In this document: positions 8,149 to 17,290 of the stretch, piece by piece
Position numbering within the stretch: the stretch's first letter is position 1
Layout of the letters: every line of letters begins with the position of its first letter
Origin: a bacterium EF100-94H03 bin56
GTDB taxonomy: Bacteria > Pseudomonadota > Alphaproteobacteria > SP197
DNA length: 36,617 nt
Direction of reading: 5' to 3'
NCBI GenBank assembly: GCA_002238685.1
Contig: MPMV01000044.1
Span: 1 to 36,617, forward strand
Notes under the pieces: model-generated
What the model was told of the DNA's origin: nothing
Seen by the model: the letters and a program-made list of their open reading frames with translations, nothing else
The model's database searches: none
Program-made: the position numbers and the translations under genes

Positions 8149-10221
8149 TCAAGGTATGATCACCAGGTTGCCTTGGAGCGTTCGACGGATTTCTGCACCG
8201 GGGTCGACGACCACGGTGGTGAACGGAGATTCGACGATAGCCGGACCCGTCACTGCCTCGTCGGGCTGCATGGCTTCAAACCAAACTATGTCCGTCTCGA
8301 GCATGCCGAAACCACCGAAGTGGCATTCGCGAGTGCCATGGTCAAATCCTGCATTGTGCCGGGTCCGTTCCATGGAACCGACCGCCGACTCGCGCAGTTG
8401 ACAGCGCACTCGGGCATGCCAACTGACTAGCTCGATCTCGGAATCGGGATCGCTGAACGCGAAGATCTGCTCGTGAACTCTATGGAAGTCCTCGGTGAGC
8501 GCATCCACATCCTGCTGGGAATCGAAGCGCCCTTGGCGCAAGGGCACATCGATCTCCCAGATCTGGTGCAGGTAGCGTCCCTCCACGAAAAACTCGATGG
8601 ATTGATCGAACGAGCGGGCTCCGGGCCCGTCGATAAAGCACTGGCACCTTCTTTCCAAGTTACCCAGGGTACGATTAGCACGGTCGCGGTCGAAACCAGT
8701 GGTGGTGGTGAACAACAACTCGGCATATTCGCTTGTAAGATCAGAGATCAGGGCACCAGCTGCGCTGAGTCCGGCCGCCACGTCAGGGATCACGATCTCC
8801 TTGCATCCCAGACGCCTAGCCGTGGCGATAATGTTGAGTCCTGCTGCGCCACCGCCGCCCACGAGCACTGCGTAACGAGGATCGATACCTTGGTGAATGG
8901 TGATTTCCTCGATGGCGGTGACCATGTTCTCAGTGAGCAGGTCGATAACGGCGACGGCCGCCTGATCCAGCCCGATGGCCAGCGGCCCGCCGACGTGCTC
9001 GCCCATCGCCGACCTTGCGCCAGCGACGTCCAGGTCCATGGTGCCGTTAAGGAACCGAGCCGGATCAATGTAACCCAACGTGACGGCGGCGTCCGTGACC
9101 GTTGGACGGGTGCCGCCCCGGCCGTAACACGCGGGGCCGGGTACCGAGCCGGCGCTGTCGGGACCGACGTGAAGAAGGCCGCCGGTGTCAACCCAGGCAA
9201 TGCTGCCACCGCCTGCCCCGACGCTGGTCACGTCCACGGAGGGAAATCCGGTCATGTGACCAAGGTAAGGACGCCCGATCCACGTTTCCCGTGTCCAAGG
9301 AATCTGGCCCTTGCGAATCAGACTCACGTCGTAAGTGGTGCCGCCCGCGTCCGCAACGATTGCCGTTTGCGACCTCGACTCGACACTTGCGTAATGACGA
9401 CCGGCGACGGGCGCCATGGCAGGCCCGGACTTGATTGAGTGAATGGGAGCCTGCGCGACGTCCGACGCATCGAGGACACCGCTTTGCGACGTGATCACGA
9501 GAAGGCGCCCTCGAAAGCCCGACTCGCGCAACTCGTCACGGAGGTCGTTAAGATATCGACTGAGCAGGGGCTTGAGGGAGACGTCGATGCACGTAGAGGA
9601 CGCGCGCCGGTACTCGCGCAACGAAGGGTTGATTTCGTGGGACAGCGAATAAGGAACGCCGGGTAGATGTGTTTCCAGTAGTTCGCCTATCCGTTTTTCG
9701 TGCACCGGGTTCACAATGGACCACAGCAGACAGACACCGACTGCCTCCACTGAATGTCGTTCAATCTCGAGAAGACTCTCGATCACGGCATCCTCGTCCA
9801 ATGGCGCGACCACCGTACCATCCATGCCGATTCGTTCCGGAACCTCGAAGGTCAAAGCTCGGGGCACATACGGTTCCGGATACGGAATCGCGTAGTCGAA
9901 GGTGGAAAGACCGATGCGCCCGCCTTCCCTGATCACGAGGATGTCACGATGACCCCGGGTGGTCAGAAATGCCGTCCTGGCCGTATTTCGGGTCAGGATT
10001 GCATTGGTGGCAATGGTGGTACCGTGCACCAGCAAGTCAGCTCGGCCGAGCAGAGTCCGCGTTTCAATCTCCAGATCCGCACTCGCCGCATCAATGGCCG
10101 CCCGTACACCCCTGACCGGATTCTCTGGAGTGGTCGAGGCCTTGTACATGCGAAGACCGCCGCTATCCTCCTCTACGATCAGGTCCGTGAACGTGCCTCC
10201 GGTATCAACTGCAAATCTCAA
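8149..10221 (-). CDS. HyuA-like subunit 1 (hydantoinase A / oxoprolinase / carboxylase-type ATPase subunit)
   Basis: The 690-residue protein has the actin-fold nucleotide-binding layout of HyuA/OplAH: FAVDTGGTFTDLIVEE at the N-terminus, VHGTTIATNAIL near residue 65, VADAGGTTYDVSLI near 290, VGAGGGSIAWVD near 335 and VLVGGGGAAG near 450. The phosphate loops DTGGTFTD and DAGGTTYD mark an ATP-using enzyme. Segments such as FPSVDVTSVGAGGGSIAWVD and YGRGGTRPTVTDA recall acetophenone- and acetone-carboxylase subunits as much as N-methylhydantoinase. It starts with a rare TTG codon; no in-frame ATG sits near the conserved N-terminus. It lies directly downstream of the transporter's binding-protein gene, so its substrate is probably the imported compound or its first product. 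Confidence 0.9.
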   Translation of the reverse strand: MRFAVDTGGTFTDLIVEEDSGGLRMYKASTTPENPVRGVRAAIDAASADLEIETRTLLGRADLLVHGTTIATNAILTRNTARTAFLTTRGHRDILVIREGGRIGLSTFDYAIPYPEPYVPRALTFEVPERIGMDGTVVAPLDEDAVIESLLEIERHSVEAVGVCLLWSIVNPVHEKRIGELLETHLPGVPYSLSHEINPSLREYRRASSTCIDVSLKPLLSRYLNDLRDELRESGFRGRLLVITSQSGVLDASDVAQAPIHSIKSGPAMAPVAGRHYASVESRSQTAIVADAGGTTYDVSLIRKGQIPWTRETWIGRPYLGHMTGFPSVDVTSVGAGGGSIAWVDTGGLLHVGPDSAGSVPGPACYGRGGTRPTVTDAAVTLGYIDPARFLNGTMDLDVAGARSAMGEHVGGPLAIGLDQAAVAVIDLLTENMVTAIEEITIHQGIDPRYAVLVGGGGAAGLNIIATARRLGCKEIVIPDVAAGLSAAGALISDLTSEYAELLFTTTTGFDRDRANRTLGNLERRCQCFIDGPGARSFDQSIEFFVEGRYLHQIWEIDVPLRQGRFDSQQDVDALTEDFHRVHEQIFAFSDPDSEIELVSWHARVRCQLRESAVGSMERTRHNAGFDHGTRECHFGGFGMLETDIVWFEAMQPDEAVTGPAIVESPFTTVVVDPGAEIRRTLQGNLVIIP

Positions 10222-10276
10222 CGTCTGCCCCCACGATCGGATTGGGGCGCCGAATTCCGTCTTGGGGCGTGGAGCA

Positions 10277-11359
10277 TCATTCGCCTCTGTAACCCGAGTC
10301 GTACAGTGCGTTCATGACACTGCAGTCGACGGCACTTCCCGGATCGATTCGCTTCGTCATCTGCCCGAACTTGATCCACCAATCGTTGATAGTTTCAACG
10401 GCCGTATACGCATGGCCGTTTTTCTGCCCGAACGGGCCATCGCCTGGAGCACCAGCGCAGATGCGTGCGGCTTCCATGAACGAATACTGCCAGATGGTGG
10501 AATCCTCGCGAGTGCCAGTCACGCCGTTGATCGCGTTGATGTCGGCCAGGTCCCACTGCAGTATGTCCGACAGCATCTGGTTGGCTTCCTGCGGATTTGT
10601 CTGCCAGAACGCCACCGCTTCCCAAAAAGCCTTCATGGCCTTTGCCGCCAAGACCGGCTGTTCCGCCAGAAACTTGTCCGACATGTAGACGGCATCCGTC
10701 ATGAAGCCCTTCTCCAACCAGTTGGGCTTTCGGGTGCTGCCCAGAATCATCGACCCCCCGAGCTGCTCGATGACTTGCTCTGTGTAGGGGGAGAACAGAT
10801 ACGCGAGGTCAATGTCCCCTGCCAGCATGGCGGATGCAGCCTGATCTCCGGCGAGGTTGATCCAGTTGACCTCATCGACGTTCACTCCCTGCTCGGCGAG
10901 CCAAATGCCGACCATGATCTGCCCTAGATATCCCTCGACTGCGGCCACCCTGGAACCCCGAATGTTGGTGACATCGTCCATACCCTCGATGCCTACCACG
11001 TGGTCCGCGCCGTAAGATATCGTTGTAAACGCCACCAGCTTGATCGGAACCTCTTGTTCGGCTGCGATCGGCGCGTACTCCATGGTCGCATGAACAATGT
11101 CTGTCTGCCCTGCACCGAGAAGCGTCCAGGCGGCGAACGGGTCATTGATGGTGCTGACCTCCAGTTCGAGGTCCGGCACCGGATCCAACTCCGCCGCCAG
11201 GTTCCACATCGCATAGGCTGGCCATTCGATGCCCAGCGCGACTCTAACCTTGTCTTCGGCGGAACTGGAACCTGGCAGCGTAACACCGAATGCTACGGCC
11301 AAGGTCGCTACGATCAATGCACGAGAAATGCTTCCACTTTCCAATCCTGTAGATGACAT
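10277..11359 (-). CDS. ABC transporter periplasmic substrate-binding protein (NMT1/THI5-like)
   Basis: The 360-residue exported binding protein belongs to the SsuA/TauA/ThiY superfamily and should deliver ligand to the ABC permease and ATPase of this arm. A signal peptide is clear: SRALIVATLAVAFGVTLPGSSSAED, with a cleavage site around SSA-ED. The mature part shows the alternating lobes of the family, with IEWPAYAMWNLAAEL, GAGQTDIVHATMEYAPIAAEQ and GDQAASAMLAGDIDLAYLFSPY. I chose the ATG preceded by GGGGAGAGGACA over an upstream in-frame start 54 bases earlier. It is the first gene of the leftward arm, so its promoter must lie in the short divergent region. The ligand is unknown. Confidence 0.92.
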   Translation of the reverse strand: MSSTGLESGSISRALIVATLAVAFGVTLPGSSSAEDKVRVALGIEWPAYAMWNLAAELDPVPDLELEVSTINDPFAAWTLLGAGQTDIVHATMEYAPIAAEQEVPIKLVAFTTISYGADHVVGIEGMDDVTNIRGSRVAAVEGYLGQIMVGIWLAEQGVNVDEVNWINLAGDQAASAMLAGDIDLAYLFSPYTEQVIEQLGGSMILGSTRKPNWLEKGFMTDAVYMSDKFLAEQPVLAAKAMKAFWEAVAFWQTNPQEANQMLSDILQWDLADINAINGVTGTREDSTIWQYSFMEAARICAGAPGDGPFGQKNGHAYTAVETINDWWIKFGQMTKRIDPGSAVDCSVMNALYDSGYRGE

Positions 11360-11455
11360 TGTCCTCTCCCCGTGTGGTTTGGAAGACGATCTTGAGAAAT
11401 GGTAGTCTATCATTTACTTTACCTGTGATAGCTCGACCATACTAGGAATATCCCG
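11360..11455. promoter_or_regulatory. Divergent control region between the two arms, with an inverted repeat
   Basis: Only about 95 bases separate the binding-protein and aminotransferase starts, so both arms must be controlled from here. The region is visibly richer in A+T than its surroundings. A perfect 6-base inverted repeat, CTATCA (11407-11412) and TGATAG (11426-11431), is separated by 13 bases, a geometry that could suit a dimeric regulator. A weak rightward promoter candidate is TTGAGA, 17 bases, TACTTT. An AGGA at 11444-11447 serves the aminotransferase. I could not identify a convincing leftward promoter. Operator function is inference. Confidence 0.4.
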
Positions 11456-12823
11456 ATGGTCCTCGCCGACCGGTTTGAAGTGCTTGACGTTGGCGCTGTC
11501 TCGACGGCGCAATCCGAGAGACTGCACCGGGAGGCATGGCAGTACGCGCCCGCAGGCGTGCAGGGAGACGGGCGCTATTACAAGCCGTACCCCCTCTATA
11601 TTCGCCGTGCAAAAGGCGCGCGCCTGTGGGACCTGGACGATAACGAATACATCGATTTCCACGGTTCCTACGGGCCCGCGATTCTGGGGCACTCCGACGA
11701 CCGCGTGAACAATGCAGTCAAGGAAGTCATGGATAACGAGGGCGTGCTGTTTGCCTTGCCCCACCCCAGAGAGGTGGAGTTGGCGAAGATTGTGACCGAC
11801 GTCATACCTTCGGCCGAGAAAACCATTTTCACGAATTCCGGGACTGAGGCTGTCTACCATGCCGTGCGCGTCGCCCGCGCCTTTACTGGGCGAGACCTGA
11901 TCGTCAAGCTTGAGGGTGCCTATCACGGCTGGTTCAACGACGTGGCGGTGAGCATCAAGCCGGAACTCAAGGAAGCCGGGCCCGCCGCCGCACCGCATAC
12001 CGTGCCGGGATCCGCAGGCATCCCCGGAGAGTATCTCGAAAAAGTACTCGTCCTGCCCTACAACGACCTCGGCGCGATCGAAAGAACGCTCGAGAGAAGG
12101 CGCGGGGAAGTCGCCGCCGTTCTGGTTGAACCGGTGGTTCACAGCTGCGGCTGCCTGAAGCCTAGGGATGGATATCTCGAGGGACTGAGGGAGCTTGCCT
12201 CGTCCCATGGCGTGGTTCTCATCTTTGACGAGGTCATGACCGGTTTCCGCCACCATCAGGGCGGTTGCCAAGCGGTGTTCCGGGTAACACCGGATTTGAC
12301 AACCTTTGGCAAGGCATTGTCGAACGGTTATGCCATCAGCGGCGTCACCGGCAAGAACGAGATCATGTCTAGGATCGCACCCGAAGGCGATGTCTTCTTC
12401 TCCGGGACGTTCAACGGACATCTGCTCAACGTAACGGCGGCTTTGCGAACCCAGGAAATCCTTCGCGATCAGTCCATTTACGAACGGCTGTGGAAGCTCG
12501 GACGAATGGTTGAAGAAGGAATCAACACCGCGGTTGAGAGCCTTGGCGTGAAGGCACGGTGCGAGTCCTTCGGTTCGGTCTGGTCATTGTACTTCGGCAA
12601 TCGGGAAGTGCGGGATTACCGGGACCTCATCGAGGTGGCGTACAGCAAGGATGATCCCGTGATGAGAGCCTACCTCAGTTCGCTGTTGAACAACGGCATT
12701 TACGTTCAACCCTTCTATGTGGTGCGTTCCTTCATCTCGGCGGCACATACCGAAGATGACATGCAGAAGACAATCGATGTCACCGTGAGATTCCTGGAGG
12801 AAAACAGGATCGCATTGTCCTGA
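11456..12823 (+). CDS. Class III aminotransferase, glutamate-1-semialdehyde aminomutase-like
   Basis: The 455-residue PLP enzyme belongs to the class III (omega) aminotransferases, near the GSA-aminomutase branch. Visible features are LWDLDDNEYIDFHGSYGPAILGH near residue 60, FTNSGTEAVYHAVRVARAFTG near 125, YHGWFNDV near 155, the PLP-aspartate motif LIFDEVMTGFRHHQGG near 255 and the probable PLP lysine in TTFGKALSNGYAISGV near 285. The TNSGTEA phosphate-binding segment is intact. The ATG has an AGGA 8 bases upstream. It opens the rightward arm and is followed after a few bases by the second hyuA-like gene. It is unlikely to be the heme-pathway HemL, because the context is catabolic. The amino donor and acceptor are unknown. 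Confidence 0.9.
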   Translation: MVLADRFEVLDVGAVSTAQSERLHREAWQYAPAGVQGDGRYYKPYPLYIRRAKGARLWDLDDNEYIDFHGSYGPAILGHSDDRVNNAVKEVMDNEGVLFALPHPREVELAKIVTDVIPSAEKTIFTNSGTEAVYHAVRVARAFTGRDLIVKLEGAYHGWFNDVAVSIKPELKEAGPAAAPHTVPGSAGIPGEYLEKVLVLPYNDLGAIERTLERRRGEVAAVLVEPVVHSCGCLKPRDGYLEGLRELASSHGVVLIFDEVMTGFRHHQGGCQAVFRVTPDLTTFGKALSNGYAISGVTGKNEIMSRIAPEGDVFFSGTFNGHLLNVTAALRTQEILRDQSIYERLWKLGRMVEEGINTAVESLGVKARCESFGSVWSLYFGNREVRDYRDLIEVAYSKDDPVMRAYLSSLLNNGIYVQPFYVVRSFISAAHTEDDMQKTIDVTVRFLEENRIALS

Positions 12824-12855
12824 GCGTGACTGGCGGGCCACCTGGAGTACTCGAT

Positions 12856-14859
12856 GTGAAACGCATCGGAATTGATATCGGCGGCACCTTCACCGACCTC
12901 GTGTTGTACGACGGCGACCAGAACGTCATCTCCAGCGCCAAGACACTGAGCACTCCCGAAGCACCCGAACAGGCTGTCAGACAACTGCTGGCAGATGTTG
13001 GCATCGGCGAGGGTGAATCGTTTCAACTCATGCACGGCACCACGCTCGTGACAAATCTGATCGTGGAGCGGTCCGGTGCGAAAGTCGGCCTCGTGACCAC
13101 CCGTGGTTTCAGGGACGTGCTGGAATCCATGCGCGCAGACCGGCAGCATCTGTACGATCTTCAATGGGACAAGCCCAAGCCATTCATCCCGCGCTACCTG
13201 CGTGTTGAAGTCAACGAACGCCTGGACCACCGTGGAAACGTCCTGATCGAGCTGCACGACGAGGATGTCCGCAACTCGGTCGGGTACCTGCTCGAGCATG
13301 ACGTCGAGGCGGTGGCAGTCTGCCTTTTGCACTCCTATGCCAATCCAGTCCACGAACGGCGGATTGCGGACATCATCGAAGAGATGGCCCCCGAGCTTCC
13401 GGTCACAATATCGTGCGATGTCAATCCGGAGATTCGAGAGTACGAGCGAACCAGCACGACGGTCCTCAACAGTTACGCATTGCCGAAGACCAAGGCTTAC
13501 GTAGCCCGGCTCGAACAGGCCTTCAGCCGCACCAGCGTGATTAGGTATATGCACAGTGGCGGCGGGCTGGTGTCCGCCGAGGTGGCGCGAAGCATGCCGA
13601 TACACTTGGCCTTCTCCGGTCCGGCTGCAGGGGTCCGGGCAGCAACGTGGGTCTGCCAACGCGCCGGAATCTCCGACATTGTCACGGTCGACATGGGCGG
13701 AACCAGTTTCGACGTATGCCTGGTGCAGGATGGCGTGCCGGAAACCACGGGCGAACTGGAAGTCGAGTGGGAAATTCCCATCCGAGCGCGCGCTCTCAAC
13801 ATAAACTCCATCGGTGCCGGCGGTGGCAGCATCGCATGGATCGATGCCGGAGGCGCGCTACGGGTGGGACCACGCAGCGCGCGAGCGGATCCAGGACCGG
13901 CCTGCTACAACCGCGGGGGTACCGAGGCGACCGTGACGGATGCCAACATGGTCCTGGGCTTGCTCAATCCGGCCGGGTTTTCCGGCAGCAGTCTCGTTCT
14001 GGATGCCAACAAGTCCACCCGTGCGTTGCAGTCACTTGCGGAACATTTCGACCAGCCGGTAGGAGAAGTGGCCAAAGGCATCTACAGCATCGTGAATGCC
14101 AACATGGCCCAGGCCATTCGCGAAATCACAATTGAGAAGGGTATCGATCCCAGGGACTTCACCGTCGTATCCTTCGGAGGCGCAGGAGGGCAGCATGCCG
14201 TCGAAGTGGCCAAGGAAGTGGGCGCGCGCCGGGTTGCCTTTCCCGCGCTGCCGGGGACGTTCTCGGCACTCGGCCTTCTGGCGGCCGATATGAGGTATTC
14301 GCGCTCCAAGAGCATGGTGGCGTGCCTCCTTGACGTTCCCATGGGCCAGCTTTCGGAGGCGCTTGCCACCCTGGAGCAGCAAGGGCTTTCCCTACTCGCC
14401 TCGGAACACGGGATGGCTGATCGATTCAGCGTCGAATGCAGTGCCGATCTCCGCTACGTGCAACAGTCTCACGAGATCAATGTCGACCTCGACCCGGACG
14501 ATTTGACCCATGAGAGAATCTACGCCGCCTTCGAGACCATGCACGAACGTTTGTACGGCACCAGACTGGAAGACCCGTTGGAGATCATCAGCCTTCACGT
14601 GACCGTCTCGGGCCGAGTCCCGCGCCCGAGCCTTCCGGAGGAGGAACCGGGACCGAAGGCCTTGCCGGAACCGGTGCGCCACACCAAGGTGGAGTTCTTT
14701 GATGAGCCTATCGCGGTGTTCGCCCGCGAGGCCATGCGAGCGGGGATGGCCATCACCCGGCCCGCTCTCATAGAGGAACCCGATTCTATTCTGTATGTTC
14801 CGGACGACTGCAGCGGGCGGATCGACAGATACGGGAACATCACCGTTGAACTGAACTGA
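12856..14859 (+). CDS. hyuA: HyuA-like subunit 2 (N-methylhydantoinase A / 5-oxoprolinase type)
   Basis: The 667-residue protein is the second HyuA/OplAH-type ATPase subunit here. It has RIGIDIGGTFTDLVLYDG at the N-terminus, MHGTTLVTNLIVER near residue 60, VTVDMGGTSFDVCLV near 285, SIGAGGGSIAWIDAGGALRVGP near 320 and VVSFGGAGGQHAVEVAKEVG near 440. I chose the GTG at 12856 because it has a GGAG 8 bases upstream and places the conserved RIGIDIGGTF directly at the N-terminus. An upstream GTG at 12826 is possible but lacks a well-spaced site. It resembles the N-methylhydantoinase/oxoprolinase branch more than the first pair does, by eye. The 3' end lies in a TGAAC repeat. Confidence 0.92.
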   Translation: MKRIGIDIGGTFTDLVLYDGDQNVISSAKTLSTPEAPEQAVRQLLADVGIGEGESFQLMHGTTLVTNLIVERSGAKVGLVTTRGFRDVLESMRADRQHLYDLQWDKPKPFIPRYLRVEVNERLDHRGNVLIELHDEDVRNSVGYLLEHDVEAVAVCLLHSYANPVHERRIADIIEEMAPELPVTISCDVNPEIREYERTSTTVLNSYALPKTKAYVARLEQAFSRTSVIRYMHSGGGLVSAEVARSMPIHLAFSGPAAGVRAATWVCQRAGISDIVTVDMGGTSFDVCLVQDGVPETTGELEVEWEIPIRARALNINSIGAGGGSIAWIDAGGALRVGPRSARADPGPACYNRGGTEATVTDANMVLGLLNPAGFSGSSLVLDANKSTRALQSLAEHFDQPVGEVAKGIYSIVNANMAQAIREITIEKGIDPRDFTVVSFGGAGGQHAVEVAKEVGARRVAFPALPGTFSALGLLAADMRYSRSKSMVACLLDVPMGQLSEALATLEQQGLSLLASEHGMADRFSVECSADLRYVQQSHEINVDLDPDDLTHERIYAAFETMHERLYGTRLEDPLEIISLHVTVSGRVPRPSLPEEEPGPKALPEPVRHTKVEFFDEPIAVFAREAMRAGMAITRPALIEEPDSILYVPDDCSGRIDRYGNITVELN

Positions 14860-14871
14860 ACTGAACTGAAC
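14847..14871. repeat. Five tandem copies of TGAAC across the hyuA2 stop codon
   Basis: Five perfect copies of the pentamer TGAAC, followed by TG, span the last codons and TGA stop of the second hyuA-like gene (stop at 14857-14859). They run up to 3 bases before the ATG of its hyuB partner. Every frame through this array meets a TGA within 15 bases. Copy-number change would therefore not extend the upstream protein far. It would alter its last few residues and the stop-to-start distance that governs translational coupling. Confidence 0.9.
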
Positions 14872-14874
14872 TGT

Positions 14875-16629
14875 ATGCCGGAAGATCCATTCACCAGCGA
14901 AGTGATTCGCTCCTATCTCGCATCCACCGTCCGGGAAATGGTCAAGGCCACCACCCGAACTGCCTACTCCATCGTGTTCAGTGAAGGAGCAGATTTCTCC
15001 TGCGCGCTGTTCGACGGGCAGACGAGATGCATCAGTCTGGAATCAGGCAATCCGGTGCACATGGCTTCGCTGCCGAGTGCTTTGCAAGCGCTCATGGAGA
15101 GATATCCCGAAATCGATGAGGGTGACGTCCTGCTCACCAACGATCCCTACAGGGGGGGCACCCATCATTCCGACGTGGTGGTCGTCAAGCCGATCTTCCA
15201 CGCGGAAAAGCTGGTTGCGTTCGGCATCAACCGCGGCCACTGGTCGGATATCGGAGGCATGTCCGCCGGCGGCTTTTCCGGCGCAGCCCGGGATGTGATC
15301 CAGGAGGGTCTGATTATTCCGCCCATCAAGCTCTATCGGGGCGGCAGGCTGGTGCCGGAGCTTAAGGATCTCCTGATGTCGAACGTGCGAGTGAGCGACC
15401 GGGTCTGGGGTGATCTGCAGGCTCAGATTGCCGCCGTAATCACAGCGGAAAGACGCGTGAAGTCCCTGATCGCGAAGTATGGCCTGACTGCGGTCATCGA
15501 TGGCATGGACTACGCCATTGCCTACAGCAAGCGGCGGTTCCTCCGCGGAATGCAGGCCATACCCGATGGTGACTATCACGCGGTTCAGTTCATGGAGGAT
15601 GATGGCGCAGTTGATCGTTCGTACCGGATCGAGGTGCACATCACCAAGGAGGCGGACAGGTTCACGGTAGATTTCAAGGGCTCGGACCGCCAGGCGCTTG
15701 GACCGATCAATGCGTCGCTCGCGGTGTCGATGGCATCCTCTTTTTGCGCGCTCACCGCCGTGGTCGATGCCTATGCACCACTGAACCAAGGCGTGTTCGA
15801 TCTGGTCGATGTGATTGCACCCAAGGGAACCGTGGTCAATCCAACCTATCCGGCACCCTTGTACGGAGGCAACTGCGACACCGCCGCACGGATCTTCGAG
15901 GCCGTGGTGAAGGCATTCGCCGACGCGATGCCGGAGCGCGTGATGTCAGGGCATGTGGCGTCCGGCATGAACACGACGGCCTGGGGCCAGGAATCGGAAA
16001 CCCGAAACGAGTTCGCCTGGTACATGTTTCCAAGTGGCGGCTGGGGAGCACGGGCGTCAAAGGATGGCAACAATGACGTGTTCCATGCCATGGGCAACTG
16101 CATGAATCAGCCCGTTGAGGTGTGGGAGACACGCTATCCCACCCGAATCGAGAAATGCGAACTGCGAGCCGATTCAGGAGGGGCCGGCAGGTTCCGGGGT
16201 GGTCTGGGTATAGAGCGCCACCTGCGGATGCTGGCAAGGGAAACGCTGGTGTCGGCCTTGGCCGATGGCTGCACCCAACAACCGTTCGGCCTGGATGGCG
16301 GCCAGGCCGGAAGCTCCAATGCCTTTGAAGTGATTCGCGCCGGCGACGGGCCCAGGCCCTTGCGCGAAGTATACGACTTGCCGTCCTGGGGAAAATTCTC
16401 GAATGTGCCGTTGCAGCAAGACGACGTTTTGTCCATAAAGTGTGCAGGCGGTGGCGGTTTCGGACCACCGGAAGAACGCGATTTCGAGGCTCTGGAGTGG
16501 GACGTCCTCAATGGCTACGTGTCGCCCGAGGCCGCCCTGAAGGAGTATCGCGTCTGTATCGACGAATCCACCGGCAAGATCGATCGTAAGAAGACCGAAC
16601 AGCTCAGGAGCCGCTCCACCCACCGGTGA
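14875..16629 (+). CDS. hyuB: HyuB-like subunit 2 (N-methylhydantoinase B / 5-oxoprolinase type)
   Basis: The 584-residue protein pairs with the preceding HyuA-like subunit to make an ATP-dependent hydantoinase, oxoprolinase or related enzyme. It shows the canonical TNDPYRGGTHHSDVVVV motif near residue 88, INRGHWSDIGGMSAGGFSGAA near 120, PLYGGNCDTAARI near 325, ADSGGAGRFRGGLGIER near 430 and CAGGGGFGPPEERD near 525. NDPY..GTHHSD and GHWSDIGG carry the probable metal-binding His/Asp residues. No Shine-Dalgarno site is visible; the ATG is 15 bases after the upstream stop, separated by the TGAAC repeat, so expression probably relies on coupling. A GTGA overlap links its stop to a possible start of the next gene. 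Confidence 0.93.
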   Translation: MPEDPFTSEVIRSYLASTVREMVKATTRTAYSIVFSEGADFSCALFDGQTRCISLESGNPVHMASLPSALQALMERYPEIDEGDVLLTNDPYRGGTHHSDVVVVKPIFHAEKLVAFGINRGHWSDIGGMSAGGFSGAARDVIQEGLIIPPIKLYRGGRLVPELKDLLMSNVRVSDRVWGDLQAQIAAVITAERRVKSLIAKYGLTAVIDGMDYAIAYSKRRFLRGMQAIPDGDYHAVQFMEDDGAVDRSYRIEVHITKEADRFTVDFKGSDRQALGPINASLAVSMASSFCALTAVVDAYAPLNQGVFDLVDVIAPKGTVVNPTYPAPLYGGNCDTAARIFEAVVKAFADAMPERVMSGHVASGMNTTAWGQESETRNEFAWYMFPSGGWGARASKDGNNDVFHAMGNCMNQPVEVWETRYPTRIEKCELRADSGGAGRFRGGLGIERHLRMLARETLVSALADGCTQQPFGLDGGQAGSSNAFEVIRAGDGPRPLREVYDLPSWGKFSNVPLQQDDVLSIKCAGGGGFGPPEERDFEALEWDVLNGYVSPEAALKEYRVCIDESTGKIDRKKTEQLRSRSTHR

Positions 16630-16667
16630 CCGCCGAAACGCAACCCGATCGAGACAGGACCTTCAAC

Positions 16668-17279
16668 ATGCAGATTGTGTTCAGCCGCACCTCACCGTAC
16701 GCACGCAAGGTCATGGTGCTCGCCCATGAAACCGGCGTGATCGATGAGTTCGAGATCATTGAAAGTGGTGATTTGTCAGCAGTGTCAAGGAACGAGACCG
16801 TTGTTGCAAGAAATCCCATCGGAAAGATACCGGTGCTGGTGCTGAACGATGGTTCGTCCATGATTGATTCTCGGGTTATCTGCGAGTTTCTCGACGGTCT
16901 GCACGCGGGTCCAAGGATGTTTCCAACTTCGGGCAGGCGCAGATGGCAGATGCTCACCCGCCAAGCTGTCGCGGATGGAATCCTGGACGCGGCTGTGAAC
17001 ACGCGTGACGAGATCATGCTGCGTCCCGAACGGTACCGGTGGCCGGAGTGGATAGATGGCCAGATGCTCAAGGTCCGACGCGCGCTCGACCAACTGGAGA
17101 CGGAAGTCGGCGACATCGATGCCGCCGTGGACATGGGCAGTATCGCCGTTGCCTGCGCACTTGGCTACTTGGACTTCCGGTACAGGGACGAGGGCTGGCG
17201 GGACAGCCGACCCGGGTTGGCCGAGTGGTACCGGGAGTTCTCGGCTCGGCCGTCCATGCAGGCAACCACTCCGGAGTGA
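16668..17279 (+). CDS. Glutathione S-transferase-like protein
   Basis: The 203-residue protein has an N-terminal thioredoxin-like GST domain: MQIVFSRTSPYARKVMVLAHE, then NPIGKIPVLVLNDGSSMIDSRVICEFLD near residue 60, with the cis-proline in KIPVL and the Ser of SMIDSR. An all-helical C-terminal domain follows. The SPYARKV segment replaces the catalytic Ser/Cys-Pro-X-X site of many GSTs. I chose the ATG with AGGA 8 bases upstream, which gives the usual N-terminus. A GTG at 16626 overlapping the hyuB2 stop is the alternative. It may process a glutathione adduct or act as an isomerase in the pathway, but nothing in the sequence fixes this. Confidence 0.85.
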   Translation: MQIVFSRTSPYARKVMVLAHETGVIDEFEIIESGDLSAVSRNETVVARNPIGKIPVLVLNDGSSMIDSRVICEFLDGLHAGPRMFPTSGRRRWQMLTRQAVADGILDAAVNTRDEIMLRPERYRWPEWIDGQMLKVRRALDQLETEVGDIDAAVDMGSIAVACALGYLDFRYRDEGWRDSRPGLAEWYREFSARPSMQATTPE

Positions 17280-17290
17280 GCGATACGACC

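Noticed and set aside
11360..11455. Guanidine (ykkC) riboswitch upstream of the binding-protein gene
   Set aside because: The DUF1989 pair and ABC transporter made this worth checking, but the leader is under 100 bases and I see none of the conserved ACGR-containing motifs or paired stems.
11414..12421. 335-codon minus-strand frame under the aminotransferase
   Set aside because: It is a shadow of the class III aminotransferase, whose PLP motifs are intact on the plus strand.
11456..12823. Heme-pathway HemL
   Set aside because: The protein is related to glutamate-1-semialdehyde aminomutase, but its place in a hydantoinase/transporter locus argues for a catabolic aminotransferase.
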